From: Aridibaculum aurantiacum
GTDB taxonomy: Bacteria; Bacteroidota; Bacteroidia; Chitinophagales; Chitinophagaceae
Direction: 5' to 3'
Length of the DNA: 64,000 nt
Assembly: GCF_017355875.1 (NCBI RefSeq)
Contig: NZ_JAFEWC010000001.1
Location: 1,736,001 to 1,800,000, forward strand
Notes under the pieces: model-generated
Told to the model about the DNA's origin: nothing
Database searches by the model: none
The model's input: only the letters and a program-made list of their open reading frames with translations
Shown here: one piece after another, positions 9,116 through 17,190 of the stretch
Layout of the letters: each line of letters starts with the position of its first letter
Position numbering within the stretch: the first letter of the stretch is position 1
Translations under genes and position numbers: made by a program

Positions 9116-9664
9116 ATGAAACTTTTGAAACGCATTTTAGCAGGTCTTGCAGTCCTTATTGTTTTGTTACTCGTTGTAGCTCTTTTTGTAAAGAAGGAGT
9201 ATACGGTACAACGTGAGGTAACCATCAACAAACCAAAGCAGGAAGTTTTTTCTTACATAAAATATTTACGCAACCAGGACAAGTTTAGTAAGTGGGCATC
9301 CATGGATCCGGCTATGCGTAAAGAGTATCGTGGTACAGATGGTACTGTTGGTTTTGTATCAGGATGGGAAAGTGACAAGGACGATGTAGGCAAAGGTGAG
9401 CAAACCATAAAAAGAATAGAAGAGGGCAATGCCGTGGATTTCGATCTTCATTTTATTGAACCGTTTGAAGGTAGAGCTGATGCACGTATGACAACACAAT
9501 CATTAGACGAAAATCAAACGAAGGTTACATGGAGCTTTCATAGTAAAATGCCTTATCCAATGAACGTGATGATATTGTTCATGGATATGGATACTATGAT
9601 AGGTGAGGACCTGCAGGTTGGATTGAATAACCTGAAGACAAGGATGGAGAAGAATGAGTTGTAG
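9116..9664 (+). CDS. SRPBCC (START-like) domain protein with N-terminal membrane anchor
   Basis: 182 residues from the ATG at 9116; an upstream in-frame ATG at 9032 overlaps the VOC gene and adds a sequence unlike the family. One transmembrane helix (about 7-24, AGLAVLIVLLLVVALF) precedes a SRPBCC ligand-binding fold that begins YTVQREVTINKPKQEVFSY and contains FSKWASMDP, typical of Polyketide_cyc2-like members. The domain probably faces the periplasm. Ligand unknown; co-occurrence with VOC proteins is common in Bacteroidota. Confidence 0.85.
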   Translation: MKLLKRILAGLAVLIVLLLVVALFVKKEYTVQREVTINKPKQEVFSYIKYLRNQDKFSKWASMDPAMRKEYRGTDGTVGFVSGWESDKDDVGKGEQTIKRIEEGNAVDFDLHFIEPFEGRADARMTTQSLDENQTKVTWSFHSKMPYPMNVMILFMDMDTMIGEDLQVGLNNLKTRMEKNEL

Positions 9665-9782
9665 GTAGATTTTTTACAAACGTTGGTTCTTCCTGGTAAA
9701 CACCTTGGAGGTTTATCGTAAGCAGGTTCTATTGTTCATCATTAGGAGAAAATCCTTTATTTGCTATTCAACCTGACTGCTC

Positions 9783-10514
9783 ATGCGCGCTGCTTTCTTG
9801 CTTCTTTGTATCACTGCTTTTTTTGCCACTTCTGCACTTGCTAGTGACACCCTCTTTTTCCGTGTTTCAAATCCATGGAATACTGTAAAAGATCCGGCTG
9901 GTAAATACCTGCGTAAAGTATTAAAGACCGATACAGGTTATCTTTCGCTTGATTACAATGAGCGGAATGTGCTGGTGGTAAAAGGTCATTACACCGATAC
10001 ACTCTTTACAAGGAAGTTACACTGCCATACATATTTCAACCAGGACAAAGGCTATAAGGAGGAGGTGCGGTGTTATGAGAATGGGAGGCTGAATGGCGTG
10101 AAGGCTGGCTTCAATGAAAAAGGAGATACCCTGTGGAGCGAAGTGTTTGTAGAAAATACACTTGTCTCCAGCAAGCACAGCGAAAAAAGTGATGCGAAAA
10201 TCATTTCATTTGATAAGTTAGAAAGGGCGGCTCAATTTCCCGGTGGCCCGCAGGCATGGGTAAATTATCTTTCTAATAACCTGAGGTACCCACGCAAAGC
10301 AAGCAAGGATAAAATAGAAGGCACAGTAAAAGTGCAATTCCTGGTAACAAAAGAAGGTTTGGTTACAAATGTAAAAGTTGTGCAGTCGGTGCATCCTTCG
10401 CTGGATGAGGAGGCCGTTCGGCTGATAGAAGGATCACCGCGATGGGAGCCAGCTGTTCAAAATAAACGCACTGATATTTACATGGCTACGCAAAGCATCA
10501 CCTTCAGGTTGTAA
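9783..10514 (+). CDS. TonB C-terminal domain protein
   Basis: 243 residues with a signal peptide (about 1-20). Residues ~85-140 contain short repeats like the MORN-type antitoxin/TonB-linked modules found in Bacteroidota (VRCYENGRLNGVKAGF). Residues ~155-243 are a TonB C-terminal domain with FPGG, YP, GTVKVQFLV and a W-PA signature. There is no typical proline-rich linker, and the N-terminus looks cleavable rather than a classic TonB anchor. It may be a periplasmic accessory protein rather than a full energy transducer. Confidence 0.82.
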   Translation: MRAAFLLLCITAFFATSALASDTLFFRVSNPWNTVKDPAGKYLRKVLKTDTGYLSLDYNERNVLVVKGHYTDTLFTRKLHCHTYFNQDKGYKEEVRCYENGRLNGVKAGFNEKGDTLWSEVFVENTLVSSKHSEKSDAKIISFDKLERAAQFPGGPQAWVNYLSNNLRYPRKASKDKIEGTVKVQFLVTKEGLVTNVKVVQSVHPSLDEEAVRLIEGSPRWEPAVQNKRTDIYMATQSITFRL

Positions 10515-10527
10515 CGTAATTACCTGT

Positions 10528-11442
10528 TTAAGACAGTACTTCTGGTGCTGGTCCGCCTGCTGGTTTGGATCGATCTTCAGGCAGTGGAATGAACTCATGA
10601 TTGTCGTTGGGAGGAAGAATAATGCGGCCTTCCTTCCAATCGGCTTTAGCCTGTTCTATGCGTTCCTTCCTTGATGAAACAAAATTCCACCAAATATACC
10701 TGTCGCCGAGTGGCTCGCCACCAAGCAGCATGAGGGTTGTATCTTCCTTTGCAATAATCACAGGGTCTACGCCTTTTGTGAAAACCAACATCTGGCCTGC
10801 AGTATAAACATTGCCACCAACTTCTATGCTTCCTTTAGCAATGTAAATTCCTCTTTCTGCATGTTCTTTAGGCAAGCCAAATCGTGCTCCAGCGTTAAGC
10901 ACTACATGCAGGTAAAATAACGGAGAGTGTGTCTTCACTTCATTCTGTAAACCAAAAGCATTGCCTGCTATCAGGCGCATCCAAACACCTTTATCAGTAA
11001 AAACAGGAAGTTGAGAAGGAGCGTAGTTGACAAAAGAAGGATCTGCTTCTTCATCGCGTTCTGGTAGCGCCACCCATGTCTGTATCATCTCTAGTTGGCC
11101 ACCGGCAAGAGCTGCCGGATCTTCAAAACGTTCTGAATGCGCTATGCCTCTGCCTGCAGTCATCCAGTTCACTTCGCCGGGGCGAATCACCTGGTGAACT
11201 CCCAGGCTATCGCGGTGCGTTACCTGCCCGCCAAACAAATAGCTTACAGTTGATAAGCCAATATGCGGATGCGGCAATACATCCATGTTGGATGCTGCCT
11301 GCGGTGCTACTTCTACTGGTCCCGCATGATCCATGAATACAAAAGGACCAACCATTCTTCTTTGCCTGAAGGGTAGAATGCGTTTTACATCCATGCCCGG
11401 TCCAATTGATGCTTTGCGTGAAGTGATTACGATGTCAAGCAT
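10528..11442 (-). CDS. Pirin family protein
   Basis: 304 residues, bicupin. The N-terminal pirin domain has the metal-ligand motif PHPHIGLSTVSYLF and the conserved MTAGRGIAHSE segment. A C-terminal pirin domain follows (about 175-280, including GGEPLGDRYIWWNFVSS). Bacterial pirins have been linked to quercetinase activity, redox sensing or metabolic regulation, so the exact function is open. It ends 13 bp from the converging TonB-domain gene with no clear hairpin between. Confidence 0.93.
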   Translation of the reverse strand: MLDIVITSRKASIGPGMDVKRILPFRQRRMVGPFVFMDHAGPVEVAPQAASNMDVLPHPHIGLSTVSYLFGGQVTHRDSLGVHQVIRPGEVNWMTAGRGIAHSERFEDPAALAGGQLEMIQTWVALPERDEEADPSFVNYAPSQLPVFTDKGVWMRLIAGNAFGLQNEVKTHSPLFYLHVVLNAGARFGLPKEHAERGIYIAKGSIEVGGNVYTAGQMLVFTKGVDPVIIAKEDTTLMLLGGEPLGDRYIWWNFVSSRKERIEQAKADWKEGRIILPPNDNHEFIPLPEDRSKPAGGPAPEVLS

Positions 11443-11550
11443 AGTTTCAGTATGTTGGCTAAAGCTATGAAATGTTGAGGTACAAGGGCAGAATTAAACT
11501 GAGGCTTTAAAAGCCTGAGTGGAGAAAAATGACTGAATATTATTGTAAAT

Positions 11551-11582
11551 AAAAAACCTGCACCAATTGAATGATGCAGGTT
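11551..11582 (-). terminator. Rho-independent terminator of the desaturase gene
   Basis: AACCTGCA (11555-11562) pairs with TGCAGGTT (11575-11582). On the minus strand the stem is followed by TTTTTTA. It lies 23 bp beyond the desaturase stop. Confidence 0.75.
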
Positions 11583-11604
11583 CTAATATATTATTGGTTG
11601 TAGC

Positions 11605-12384
11605 TTATGCGGCTTTCACATGATTGTTATGTACATGAGCAGAACGCTGAGCATGAGGTACCAACCTGATAATGCGTACTGCGTGTAGCACTTTCATTAT
11701 TTGGAAGGTCATATCAAACTCAAACCAGCGACGGGCAAAGTTCGCATTATCCTTGTCGTGGTGGTGATTATTTTGAAACAATTCACCCATCATTACTACA
11801 CCCCATGGAGTGGTATTTTTTGAATGGTCGCCGTTTTTAAAATTGCTATAGCCATATTTATGACCGCACCAGTTTACAATAGCACCATGTATAGGTCCCA
11901 TTAAAAAATGGATCGGTAACAAAAGGTACCACCATGCACTAGGAGCATAGATGTAGTAAATCATAAAGTACGAAATGCCAAACATTATGCGAACGATCAT
12001 GCTGCTTCCAACGCCATCAAGTAAACTCCATTTTGGAAGATATTCTTTGGTGAACTCAGGATCAGGAAGGTTTTTGCCTGAACGCAAATTTCTGAATACA
12101 GCAGCAGTGTGCATCATCATTTGCCAAATGTCTTTGAAGAAATGCGGGGAGTGCGGATCTTTTTCTGTATCGCTGTACTCGTGGTGCATGCGGTGAAGCA
12201 CGCCATAAGCACTAGGAACAAGGAATGAAGATCCCTGGGTAAACCAGGTAGAGAAATAGAAGAATCTTTCCCATCCTTTGCTCACATTGTACATTTTATG
12301 GGATGCATAACGATGCAGGAAAAAGGAGTGAAAGAACAAAGAAAGAAACCAATGCAACAGGAAAAAAGAAATAATAACTATCAT
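11605..12384 (-). CDS. Membrane-bound acyl-CoA (delta-9 type) fatty acid desaturase
   Basis: 259 residues, polytopic. The three histidine boxes that bind the di-iron centre are present: HRYASH (about 24-29), HRMHH (about 65-69) and NNHHHD (about 205-210). Between them are hydrophobic segments typical of integral-membrane stearoyl-CoA desaturases. It introduces double bonds to adjust membrane fluidity. Its neighbour upstream on the same strand is an RRM protein of a group often cold-induced in bacteria, so a shared temperature response is possible but not shown. Confidence 0.92.
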   Translation of the reverse strand: MIVIISFFLLHWFLSLFFHSFFLHRYASHKMYNVSKGWERFFYFSTWFTQGSSFLVPSAYGVLHRMHHEYSDTEKDPHSPHFFKDIWQMMMHTAAVFRNLRSGKNLPDPEFTKEYLPKWSLLDGVGSSMIVRIMFGISYFMIYYIYAPSAWWYLLLPIHFLMGPIHGAIVNWCGHKYGYSNFKNGDHSKNTTPWGVVMMGELFQNNHHHDKDNANFARRWFEFDMTFQIMKVLHAVRIIRLVPHAQRSAHVHNNHVKAA

Positions 12385-12517
12385 AAATCAATAAAAATGT
12401 GTAACAAACTAAAAAACCGGTTATGTCCACTAATTCTTTGAACATAACCGGGTTGAATAAAGGGCGAAGTAATGCCAATTGACCTGGGTCTGCCGGCAAT
12501 ACTTCGTTATAATGTAA

Positions 12518-12829
12518 CTACCACTTTTTGCTGTAGTCGTTCTTCTTACCATAACCACCACCACCAAAGTTGCCTTGACCTGACTCTTCTTTAGGTCTTG
12601 CTTTGGTAACTGAGATATTTCTTCCTTGTAGTGAAGATTGGTCCAGGCTTGTTATTGCATTTTGACCAGATAAACCATCTTCCATTTCAACAAATCCAAA
12701 ACCCCTGCTACGGCCGGTTTCTCTGTCTTTGATGATCTTTACTGATGATACTTCACCAAAAGATGTAAATAATTCTTTCAGGTCACCTTCTTCTACGTTG
12801 AAGCTAAGGTTCGAAACATAAATGTTCAT
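12518..12829 (-). CDS. RRM-type RNA-binding protein
   Basis: 103 residues from the ATG at 12829; the frame runs further upstream but similarity begins at MNIYVSNLSF. RNP2 is IYVSNLSF and RNP1 is RGFGFVEM, so the RNA-contacting aromatics are present. A short Gly/Lys-rich tail (GGGGYGKK) follows. Single-RRM proteins in Bacteroidota and cyanobacteria act in post-transcriptional control, and many are cold-induced. The 480-bp gene-free stretch upstream leaves room for a long regulated leader. The in vivo targets are unknown. Confidence 0.93.
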   Translation of the reverse strand: MNIYVSNLSFNVEEGDLKELFTSFGEVSSVKIIKDRETGRSRGFGFVEMEDGLSGQNAITSLDQSSLQGRNISVTKARPKEESGQGNFGGGGYGKKNDYSKKW

Positions 12830-13309
12830 ACTTATTGTATTGTTTGTTTGATTGATGAGCAATAAGTAGAACAGAAAAATACAGCTTCGCTGAATAATAA
12901 TGACGATACTAAAGCTTCTCAAAAAATGATTGACGGTGTAAATGTAGTGTATTCTGCCTCATGAATGCTAATGAAGCTGCTCGTAATATGTTAAGCTTAC
13001 CAATAATAATCGCTTACATGTAATGGATTCCTTCATTATGATCTTCTTCTACTTCCCGTACCTGTAAATAGCGTGACTAAAATATTCTTGTGTTTCATGA
13101 TGTTATAGCTAATGGATCATATAGCCATGGCAATATGGTGAGATTGAGAAAGCCTTTTCTGCTTCCCGATTTCACATCCAAAAAAGATAGTCATGCTGTG
13201 TAAAAGTGCCGTGTTCACAAAAAGATAACCTTTAGTTGTGTCTTCATTTATCCATTATAGAGAGCCATGTACATTCTCTTATTGATGATATTTGCTAAAA
13301 TTGATAACT
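12830..13309. other. 480-bp gene-free stretch between the RRM and DUF1330 genes (divergent)
   Basis: No open frame with recognisable content. It holds the promoters of the two divergent genes. I see a perfect palindrome TTACATGTAA at 13014-13023, a GCCATGGC palindrome at 13124-13131, and a weak GATATTTG -7-like element at 13287-13294 ahead of the DUF1330 gene. Long leaders are common for bacterial RRM genes. No riboswitch or tRNA was recognised. Confidence 0.4.
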
Positions 13310-13600
13310 ATGCCAGCTTATGTTTTGGTTGAGGTGTCCATTCATGACACAGCACTATATGAAGATTATAAAAAGCTAACGCCTGCTGCCGTTGCAGCCT
13401 TTGATGGTCGTTTTGTGGTACGTGGTGGGCAAGCAGAAACACTGGAAGGCGATTGGCAACCTGAGAGGGTTGTTGTTATTGAATTCCCTTCGGTAGAACG
13501 CGCCAAGGAATGGTGGAATTCTGAGCAGTATAATATAGCTAAAGCTATTCGCCAGCAAGCTGCACATACCAGGATGATCGTGCTGCCGGGAGTGGAGTAA
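13310..13600 (+). CDS. DUF1330 domain-containing protein
   Basis: 96 residues from the ATG at 13310 (MPAYVLVEV), the usual start of this dimeric ferredoxin-like family; the frame opens 18 bp earlier without support. It contains the family core FDGRFVVRGGQAETLEGDW and RVVVIEFPS followed by AKEWWNSEQY. Function of the family is not established. The stop codon is followed after 4 bases by an A-rich heptamer tract. Confidence 0.9.
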   Translation: MPAYVLVEVSIHDTALYEDYKKLTPAAVAAFDGRFVVRGGQAETLEGDWQPERVVVIEFPSVERAKEWWNSEQYNIAKAIRQQAAHTRMIVLPGVE

Positions 13601-13604
13601 ATGC

Positions 13605-13632
13605 AAAATGAAAAATTAAAAAATAAAAAGAA
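13605..13632 (+). repeat. Degenerate tandem heptamer tract (AAAATTA type) in the 3' UTR
   Basis: Four contiguous 7-mers AAAATGA, AAAATTA, AAAAATA, AAAAGAA begin 4 bases after the DUF1330 stop codon, in the sense orientation. Low complexity alone could give this, but period and position match the other tracts. Confidence 0.5.
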
Positions 13633-13710
13633 AACCGAAGACCAGAACGGTCATGTTTTACTTTAGGTTCCTTCCCGAGGTTGAAAATGAAGTGGTTGTA
13701 TAAAAAGAAA

Positions 13711-13755
13711 TCCCTCCTGCAAAAGGCTTATGAAAATTACCTTCTGCAGGAGGGA
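13711..13755. terminator. Terminator hairpin between converging genes
   Basis: Perfect 11-bp stem: TCCCTCCTGCA (13711-13721) and TGCAGGAGGGA (13745-13755), with A/T-rich flanks on the left (T-rich on the minus strand: TTTCTTTTTA). It probably ends the sugar dehydrogenase transcript and may also serve the DUF1330 transcript. Confidence 0.7.
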
Positions 13756-13760
13756 ATGTA

Positions 13761-13832
13761 TTTACTTCGTACCTCGTACTTCGTATTTCGTACCTTGTTT
13801 TAGTACTTCGTTCTTACTCTCCGTTCTTCTAC
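13761..13832 (-). repeat. Degenerate tandem heptamer tract (CGAAGTA type) in the 3' UTR
   Basis: On the minus strand, directly after the stop codon of the sugar dehydrogenase gene (stop at 13833-13835), the sequence passes through ACGAAGT and CAAGGTA and ends in CGAAATA, CGAAGTA, CGAGGTA, CGAAGTA at constant phase. It stops 5 bp before the terminator stem. It uses a different heptamer from the A-rich tracts but has the same period and the same place between stop codon and terminator. Confidence 0.7.
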
Positions 13833-15068
13833 TTATTTCTTTCCAATCCTATACAGCCGCCCTTCATCAGTGATGGCATAGAGCGCTCCATCTCTGCCTT
13901 CTGTTACTGACCTGAATCTTTGTTGCTGATCGGCAGCCAGTCTTTCTTCTCCAACCACACGATTGTTTTCTATAACCAAACGAGCAATGTGGTGGCTGTT
14001 CAAGCCTCCTATGAACAAGCTGTTCTTCCATTCAGGAATGGCATCGCCGCGGTAAAAGGTCATACCGCTTGGTGAAAGCACAGGATCCCAAAAATAAACG
14101 GGTTGCTCCAGGCCTTCTCTTTGAGTTATACCAGTGCCGATTGTGTCATGGCTGTATTCCATTCCATAAGTTATAATAGGCCAGCCATAGTTTTTGCCCG
14201 GCTGTACATGATTTAATTCATCACCTCCTTTTGGCCCCATCTCGGCAATCCATAGGTCACCAGTGGCAGGATGCATATCTATACTTTGAATATTCCTGTG
14301 GCCAATACTATAGATCTCAGGTTTGGCATTTGGTTGTCCTGCAAACGGACCCCCTGGTGCAGGTTGACCATCTTTAGTTATATGCAAAACTTTTCCTAGA
14401 GAGGATACCAGGTCCTGTGCATGCTGTCGCCTTTCTTTTTCAAAACGATCGGCGGTAGTTACAAATAGGTTCCCGCTCTTATCAAACAATAACCTGCTGC
14501 CATAGTGTTTGGTGCCACTATACACCGGCACCGCCTGGTATATTACCCGTACATTCTCTATACGTTTTTCATCGGCCGAAAGCGTTCCTTTAGCTACTGC
14601 TGTTGTACTTCCGTTACTCAGTTTTGCAGAGTAAGACCAATACACCATCCTGTTGCTGCCAAAGTCAGGATCCAGTTTTACATCCAGCAATCCAGCCTGG
14701 TCTTCTGCTACTACCTCAGGCAGACCAGTGATCTTTTCACTTACCTGGCCGTCCTTGGTTACTATTCGCATATTGCCTTCCTTCTCTGTTACCAGCAGCC
14801 GACCATCTGGTAGTTCAGTTATACCCCATGGTTTGGTTAGTTTGTCAGTTACCACACGAACTTCATATGGAGTAGATGTTTTTACACCTGGTGCACGTGT
14901 TTGTCCTGCAAAAGCAGGCTTATAACCTATATCTGGTTTACGCATTTCTACAGGATCTCCTGGTTGTTCATTGCCTATAGCTTCTTCTTTATTTGCACTG
15001 TTCATGCCGCTGTTGCATGCACTAAAGAATAAGATGGTTCCAGCTACTGCAATTGAAATTTTTACCAT
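13833..15068 (-). CDS. PQQ-dependent sugar dehydrogenase (glucose/sorbosone dehydrogenase family) lipoprotein
   Basis: 411 residues. The signal peptide ends in a lipobox (FFSAC, Cys at about 18). The mature part is a six-bladed propeller with the GSDH-family signatures LTKPWGITELPDGRLLVTEKEG, DQAGLLDVKLDPDF and HYGSRLLFDKSGNLFVT, plus the C-terminal FIGGLNSHHIARL. These periplasmic enzymes oxidise aldoses with pyrroloquinoline quinone; several homologues have unknown or non-PQQ activity, so the substrate is not certain. A heptamer tract and a terminator follow the stop. Confidence 0.9.
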   Translation of the reverse strand: MVKISIAVAGTILFFSACNSGMNSANKEEAIGNEQPGDPVEMRKPDIGYKPAFAGQTRAPGVKTSTPYEVRVVTDKLTKPWGITELPDGRLLVTEKEGNMRIVTKDGQVSEKITGLPEVVAEDQAGLLDVKLDPDFGSNRMVYWSYSAKLSNGSTTAVAKGTLSADEKRIENVRVIYQAVPVYSGTKHYGSRLLFDKSGNLFVTTADRFEKERRQHAQDLVSSLGKVLHITKDGQPAPGGPFAGQPNAKPEIYSIGHRNIQSIDMHPATGDLWIAEMGPKGGDELNHVQPGKNYGWPIITYGMEYSHDTIGTGITQREGLEQPVYFWDPVLSPSGMTFYRGDAIPEWKNSLFIGGLNSHHIARLVIENNRVVGEERLAADQQQRFRSVTEGRDGALYAITDEGRLYRIGKK

Positions 15069-15343
15069 GATTTTGATTTTTAGATGTTGGACTTTTTAAG
15101 ACAGAAAAACTATACCACCAATCATTTTTTGATGCTTTGTATAAGTCTTCATTCAATTACTTATTTGTTGATGCAACAATTGTAATCAACCGGCAGTAGC
15201 TCATGAAGAACAACCTTGATACTGAGGAAGTAAAGCAGTTGCAGCTATAGCTTGCAAAAGAAGAAACTGCTGTTTATATTAGTAGTAGGCTATGCAGCAT
15301 TCAATAGCCATCATCTTCATTACAAAAATGTAAACCTAACATC

Positions 15344-16144
15344 ATGGAAACTACAAAACCGGGCTTTCAGAACATTTCAGGTTTTTTTGAAGAAAAGGAA
15401 ATACAACCTATGCAGAGCGATAATGAACAAGTGATCTCGTACCAGAAGCTGCGGACCTTCATTGGTATAATTGGAGTTTGTTTGCCTATTGCGTTAGTAT
15501 TGGGCTGCTATATTTTTGGTGCAGGCGAAAACTCCTGGCAACATTCCATCAGCCACTATTACTACAGTAAAATGCACTTTGTGTTCCTGTGCACCTTATG
15601 CGTATTGGGTGGATTTCTCATTACCTACAAAGGCAAACGCGACGATCCATGGGAGAGCAGGTTGGCAAATATTGCAGGTTATTGCTCTTTTGGAGTAGCT
15701 GCTTTTCCTACACAGTTTGAAGGTTTCAGGCCAGCCGAAAACGGCAGCAATCAATACCTGAAAGTACTGCAGGAAATCTCCGGCTTATGGGGCGGAATTC
15801 ATTTTGCATTTGCCGGTGGTTTATTTGTTTGTTTCATTATTTTTTGCCTGCACTTTTTCCAAAAACCAGATGAGGCATATACTGCTGAAGAGGCTGCTAT
15901 GTTCAACAGGAGAAGGTGGTTGTATAAAATATGTGGATGGGGTATAGCTGTAAGTATCGCATGTATTGCTTTATTCAGCTTCATCATAAAATATGAAGAA
16001 GGTTTATTCGCCTTTACAACATTTATTTTTGAAACCACTGCCTTATGGTTCTTTGGTACAGCATGGCTAGTTAAAGGATCAAAAATGTGGCGAAAAACGC
16101 CAGTGCTTAAACAGGTATTCTCTCCTCTACGACAATTCAATTGA
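15344..16144 (+). CDS. Polytopic membrane protein of unknown function
   Basis: 266 residues. A ~35-residue hydrophilic N-terminus precedes about six predicted transmembrane helices (near 36-55, 78-96, 112-127, 152-175, 200-222 and 228-246). A conserved-looking HSISHYYYSKMHFVF segment follows the first helix and FGVAAFPTQFEGF lies in the third. I do not recognise a characterised family; DUF998-like membrane proteins are a possible relation. It stands alone, between the sugar dehydrogenase (divergent) and the ATP-grasp gene (convergent). Confidence 0.75.
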   Translation: METTKPGFQNISGFFEEKEIQPMQSDNEQVISYQKLRTFIGIIGVCLPIALVLGCYIFGAGENSWQHSISHYYYSKMHFVFLCTLCVLGGFLITYKGKRDDPWESRLANIAGYCSFGVAAFPTQFEGFRPAENGSNQYLKVLQEISGLWGGIHFAFAGGLFVCFIIFCLHFFQKPDEAYTAEEAAMFNRRRWLYKICGWGIAVSIACIALFSFIIKYEEGLFAFTTFIFETTALWFFGTAWLVKGSKMWRKTPVLKQVFSPLRQFN

Positions 16145-16151
16145 TGATAAC

Positions 16152-16175
16152 AAAAGAGCGGGATACCGCTCTTTT
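16152..16175. terminator. Bidirectional terminator
   Basis: AAAAGAGCG (16152-16160), loop GGATAC, CGCTCTTTT (16167-16175). The A-run and T-run arms serve the converging membrane-protein and ATP-grasp genes. Confidence 0.8.
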
Positions 16176-16226
16176 GCTTTATTAGGTAATGAACAAATTA
16201 ATTGGAAAGTTCTTTGCCGTTTCGAT

Positions 16227-17045
16227 TTATATCATCTTCAGGAGTGCTTCTTTGAATTGTTTTATAAAGCTATTTCTTGTGCTGTCGTCTAACAGGTCCA
16301 ATGAAAGAAATGGATTAAGGTCTTCCAGTTCTACCAGCAGCAGATCACCTGTTTTTGTTCTGCATGCATCTACACGTTGAATGCCATGTGTAAGTGTATT
16401 CCATTGAACGAAGAGTTCAGCAAAAGCCATGTCTTTTTTAGTTGGACTATATTCTTCCAACTTCCATCGCTGGTCTTTATCTGGTGCATAAAGCGCATAT
16501 TGAAAATTGCCATCAATGAAGTAAAACGATACCTCATATTCAAAATCAATAAATGGTTGAATGATCTCATCCTGCAGAACAGTAGAAACCAAGTCTTCTT
16601 TTGTAATTGTTCGTGCACCTATAGAATCCGCTCCTTGAATTGGCTTGATAAGGTAATTTTCTTTGGTTGGCAACAGTTCTATATCATCTAAAGATGCAAT
16701 AGTGGGAATTACAGGATATCCATCTTTGGAAAGTACAAGCAAATACTTCTTTCCAAGCATGTCGCCGCGGCCATCAAATGAATTGTATATAGGTATGGCC
16801 TTGCTTTTCATCCGTTCTAAAAATGCCCGGTAATATTCCTGGTAATGAATGGTAGGTCCTGAATTTCTCACTACTACCAGGTTCACTCGTTCTTCAAAAG
16901 GAGCGGAGTGTAAAGGATGGCATATGGCAATGTTGAAATCATTTCTTAAATGCGAGGTGATATAAAGGTCCTCAGCATAATAAGCCCTGTTTCGTGCAGG
17001 GTAATATAGATCAGTTATGTATAGAATAGAAGGTTTGTCAAACAT
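16227..17045 (-). CDS. ATP-grasp domain protein (RimK/glutathione-synthetase-like)
   Basis: 272 residues from the ATG at 17045; the frame continues upstream to 17231 but that part overlaps the neighbouring gene and its terminator. It begins with a pre-ATP-grasp Rossmann-like region (PSILYITDLY), then IPIYNSFDGRGDMLGKKYLL and the ATP-binding strand YLIKPIQGADSIGARTI. A C-terminal metal-binding region follows (RVDACRTKTGDLLLVELEDLNPFLSL), with the E-x-N pair replaced by E-x-L-N. ATP-grasp enzymes ligate a carboxylate to an amine through an acyl phosphate. Here the substrates are unknown; peptide or amino acid ligation is the family default. Confidence 0.72.
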   Translation of the reverse strand: MFDKPSILYITDLYYPARNRAYYAEDLYITSHLRNDFNIAICHPLHSAPFEERVNLVVVRNSGPTIHYQEYYRAFLERMKSKAIPIYNSFDGRGDMLGKKYLLVLSKDGYPVIPTIASLDDIELLPTKENYLIKPIQGADSIGARTITKEDLVSTVLQDEIIQPFIDFEYEVSFYFIDGNFQYALYAPDKDQRWKLEEYSPTKKDMAFAELFVQWNTLTHGIQRVDACRTKTGDLLLVELEDLNPFLSLDLLDDSTRNSFIKQFKEALLKMI

Positions 17046-17142
17046 AGAAGTAGTGTCGCGTTTTATAAGCGAGCAATTTATACCATAAAGCACATGCCGC
17101 CTTTTCACTTTACTTTTAGCTGCCAATGAAATTGTAAATAAA

Positions 17143-17165
17143 AAGGACTGCCATAAGCAGTCCTT
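17143..17165 (-). terminator. Terminator of the T9SS cargo gene
   Basis: AAGGACTGC (17143-17151), loop CATAA, GCAGTCCTT (17157-17165). On the minus strand a TTTTTATTTAC tail follows. It lies 25 bp past the stop of the upstream cargo gene. Confidence 0.75.
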
Positions 17166-17190
17166 CCAGTATAACCTTTCTATAAAATGA

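Noticed and set aside
15252-15434. 60-codon ORF before the membrane protein gene
   Set aside because: Overlaps the better-supported start at 15344 in another frame; no likeness to a known protein.
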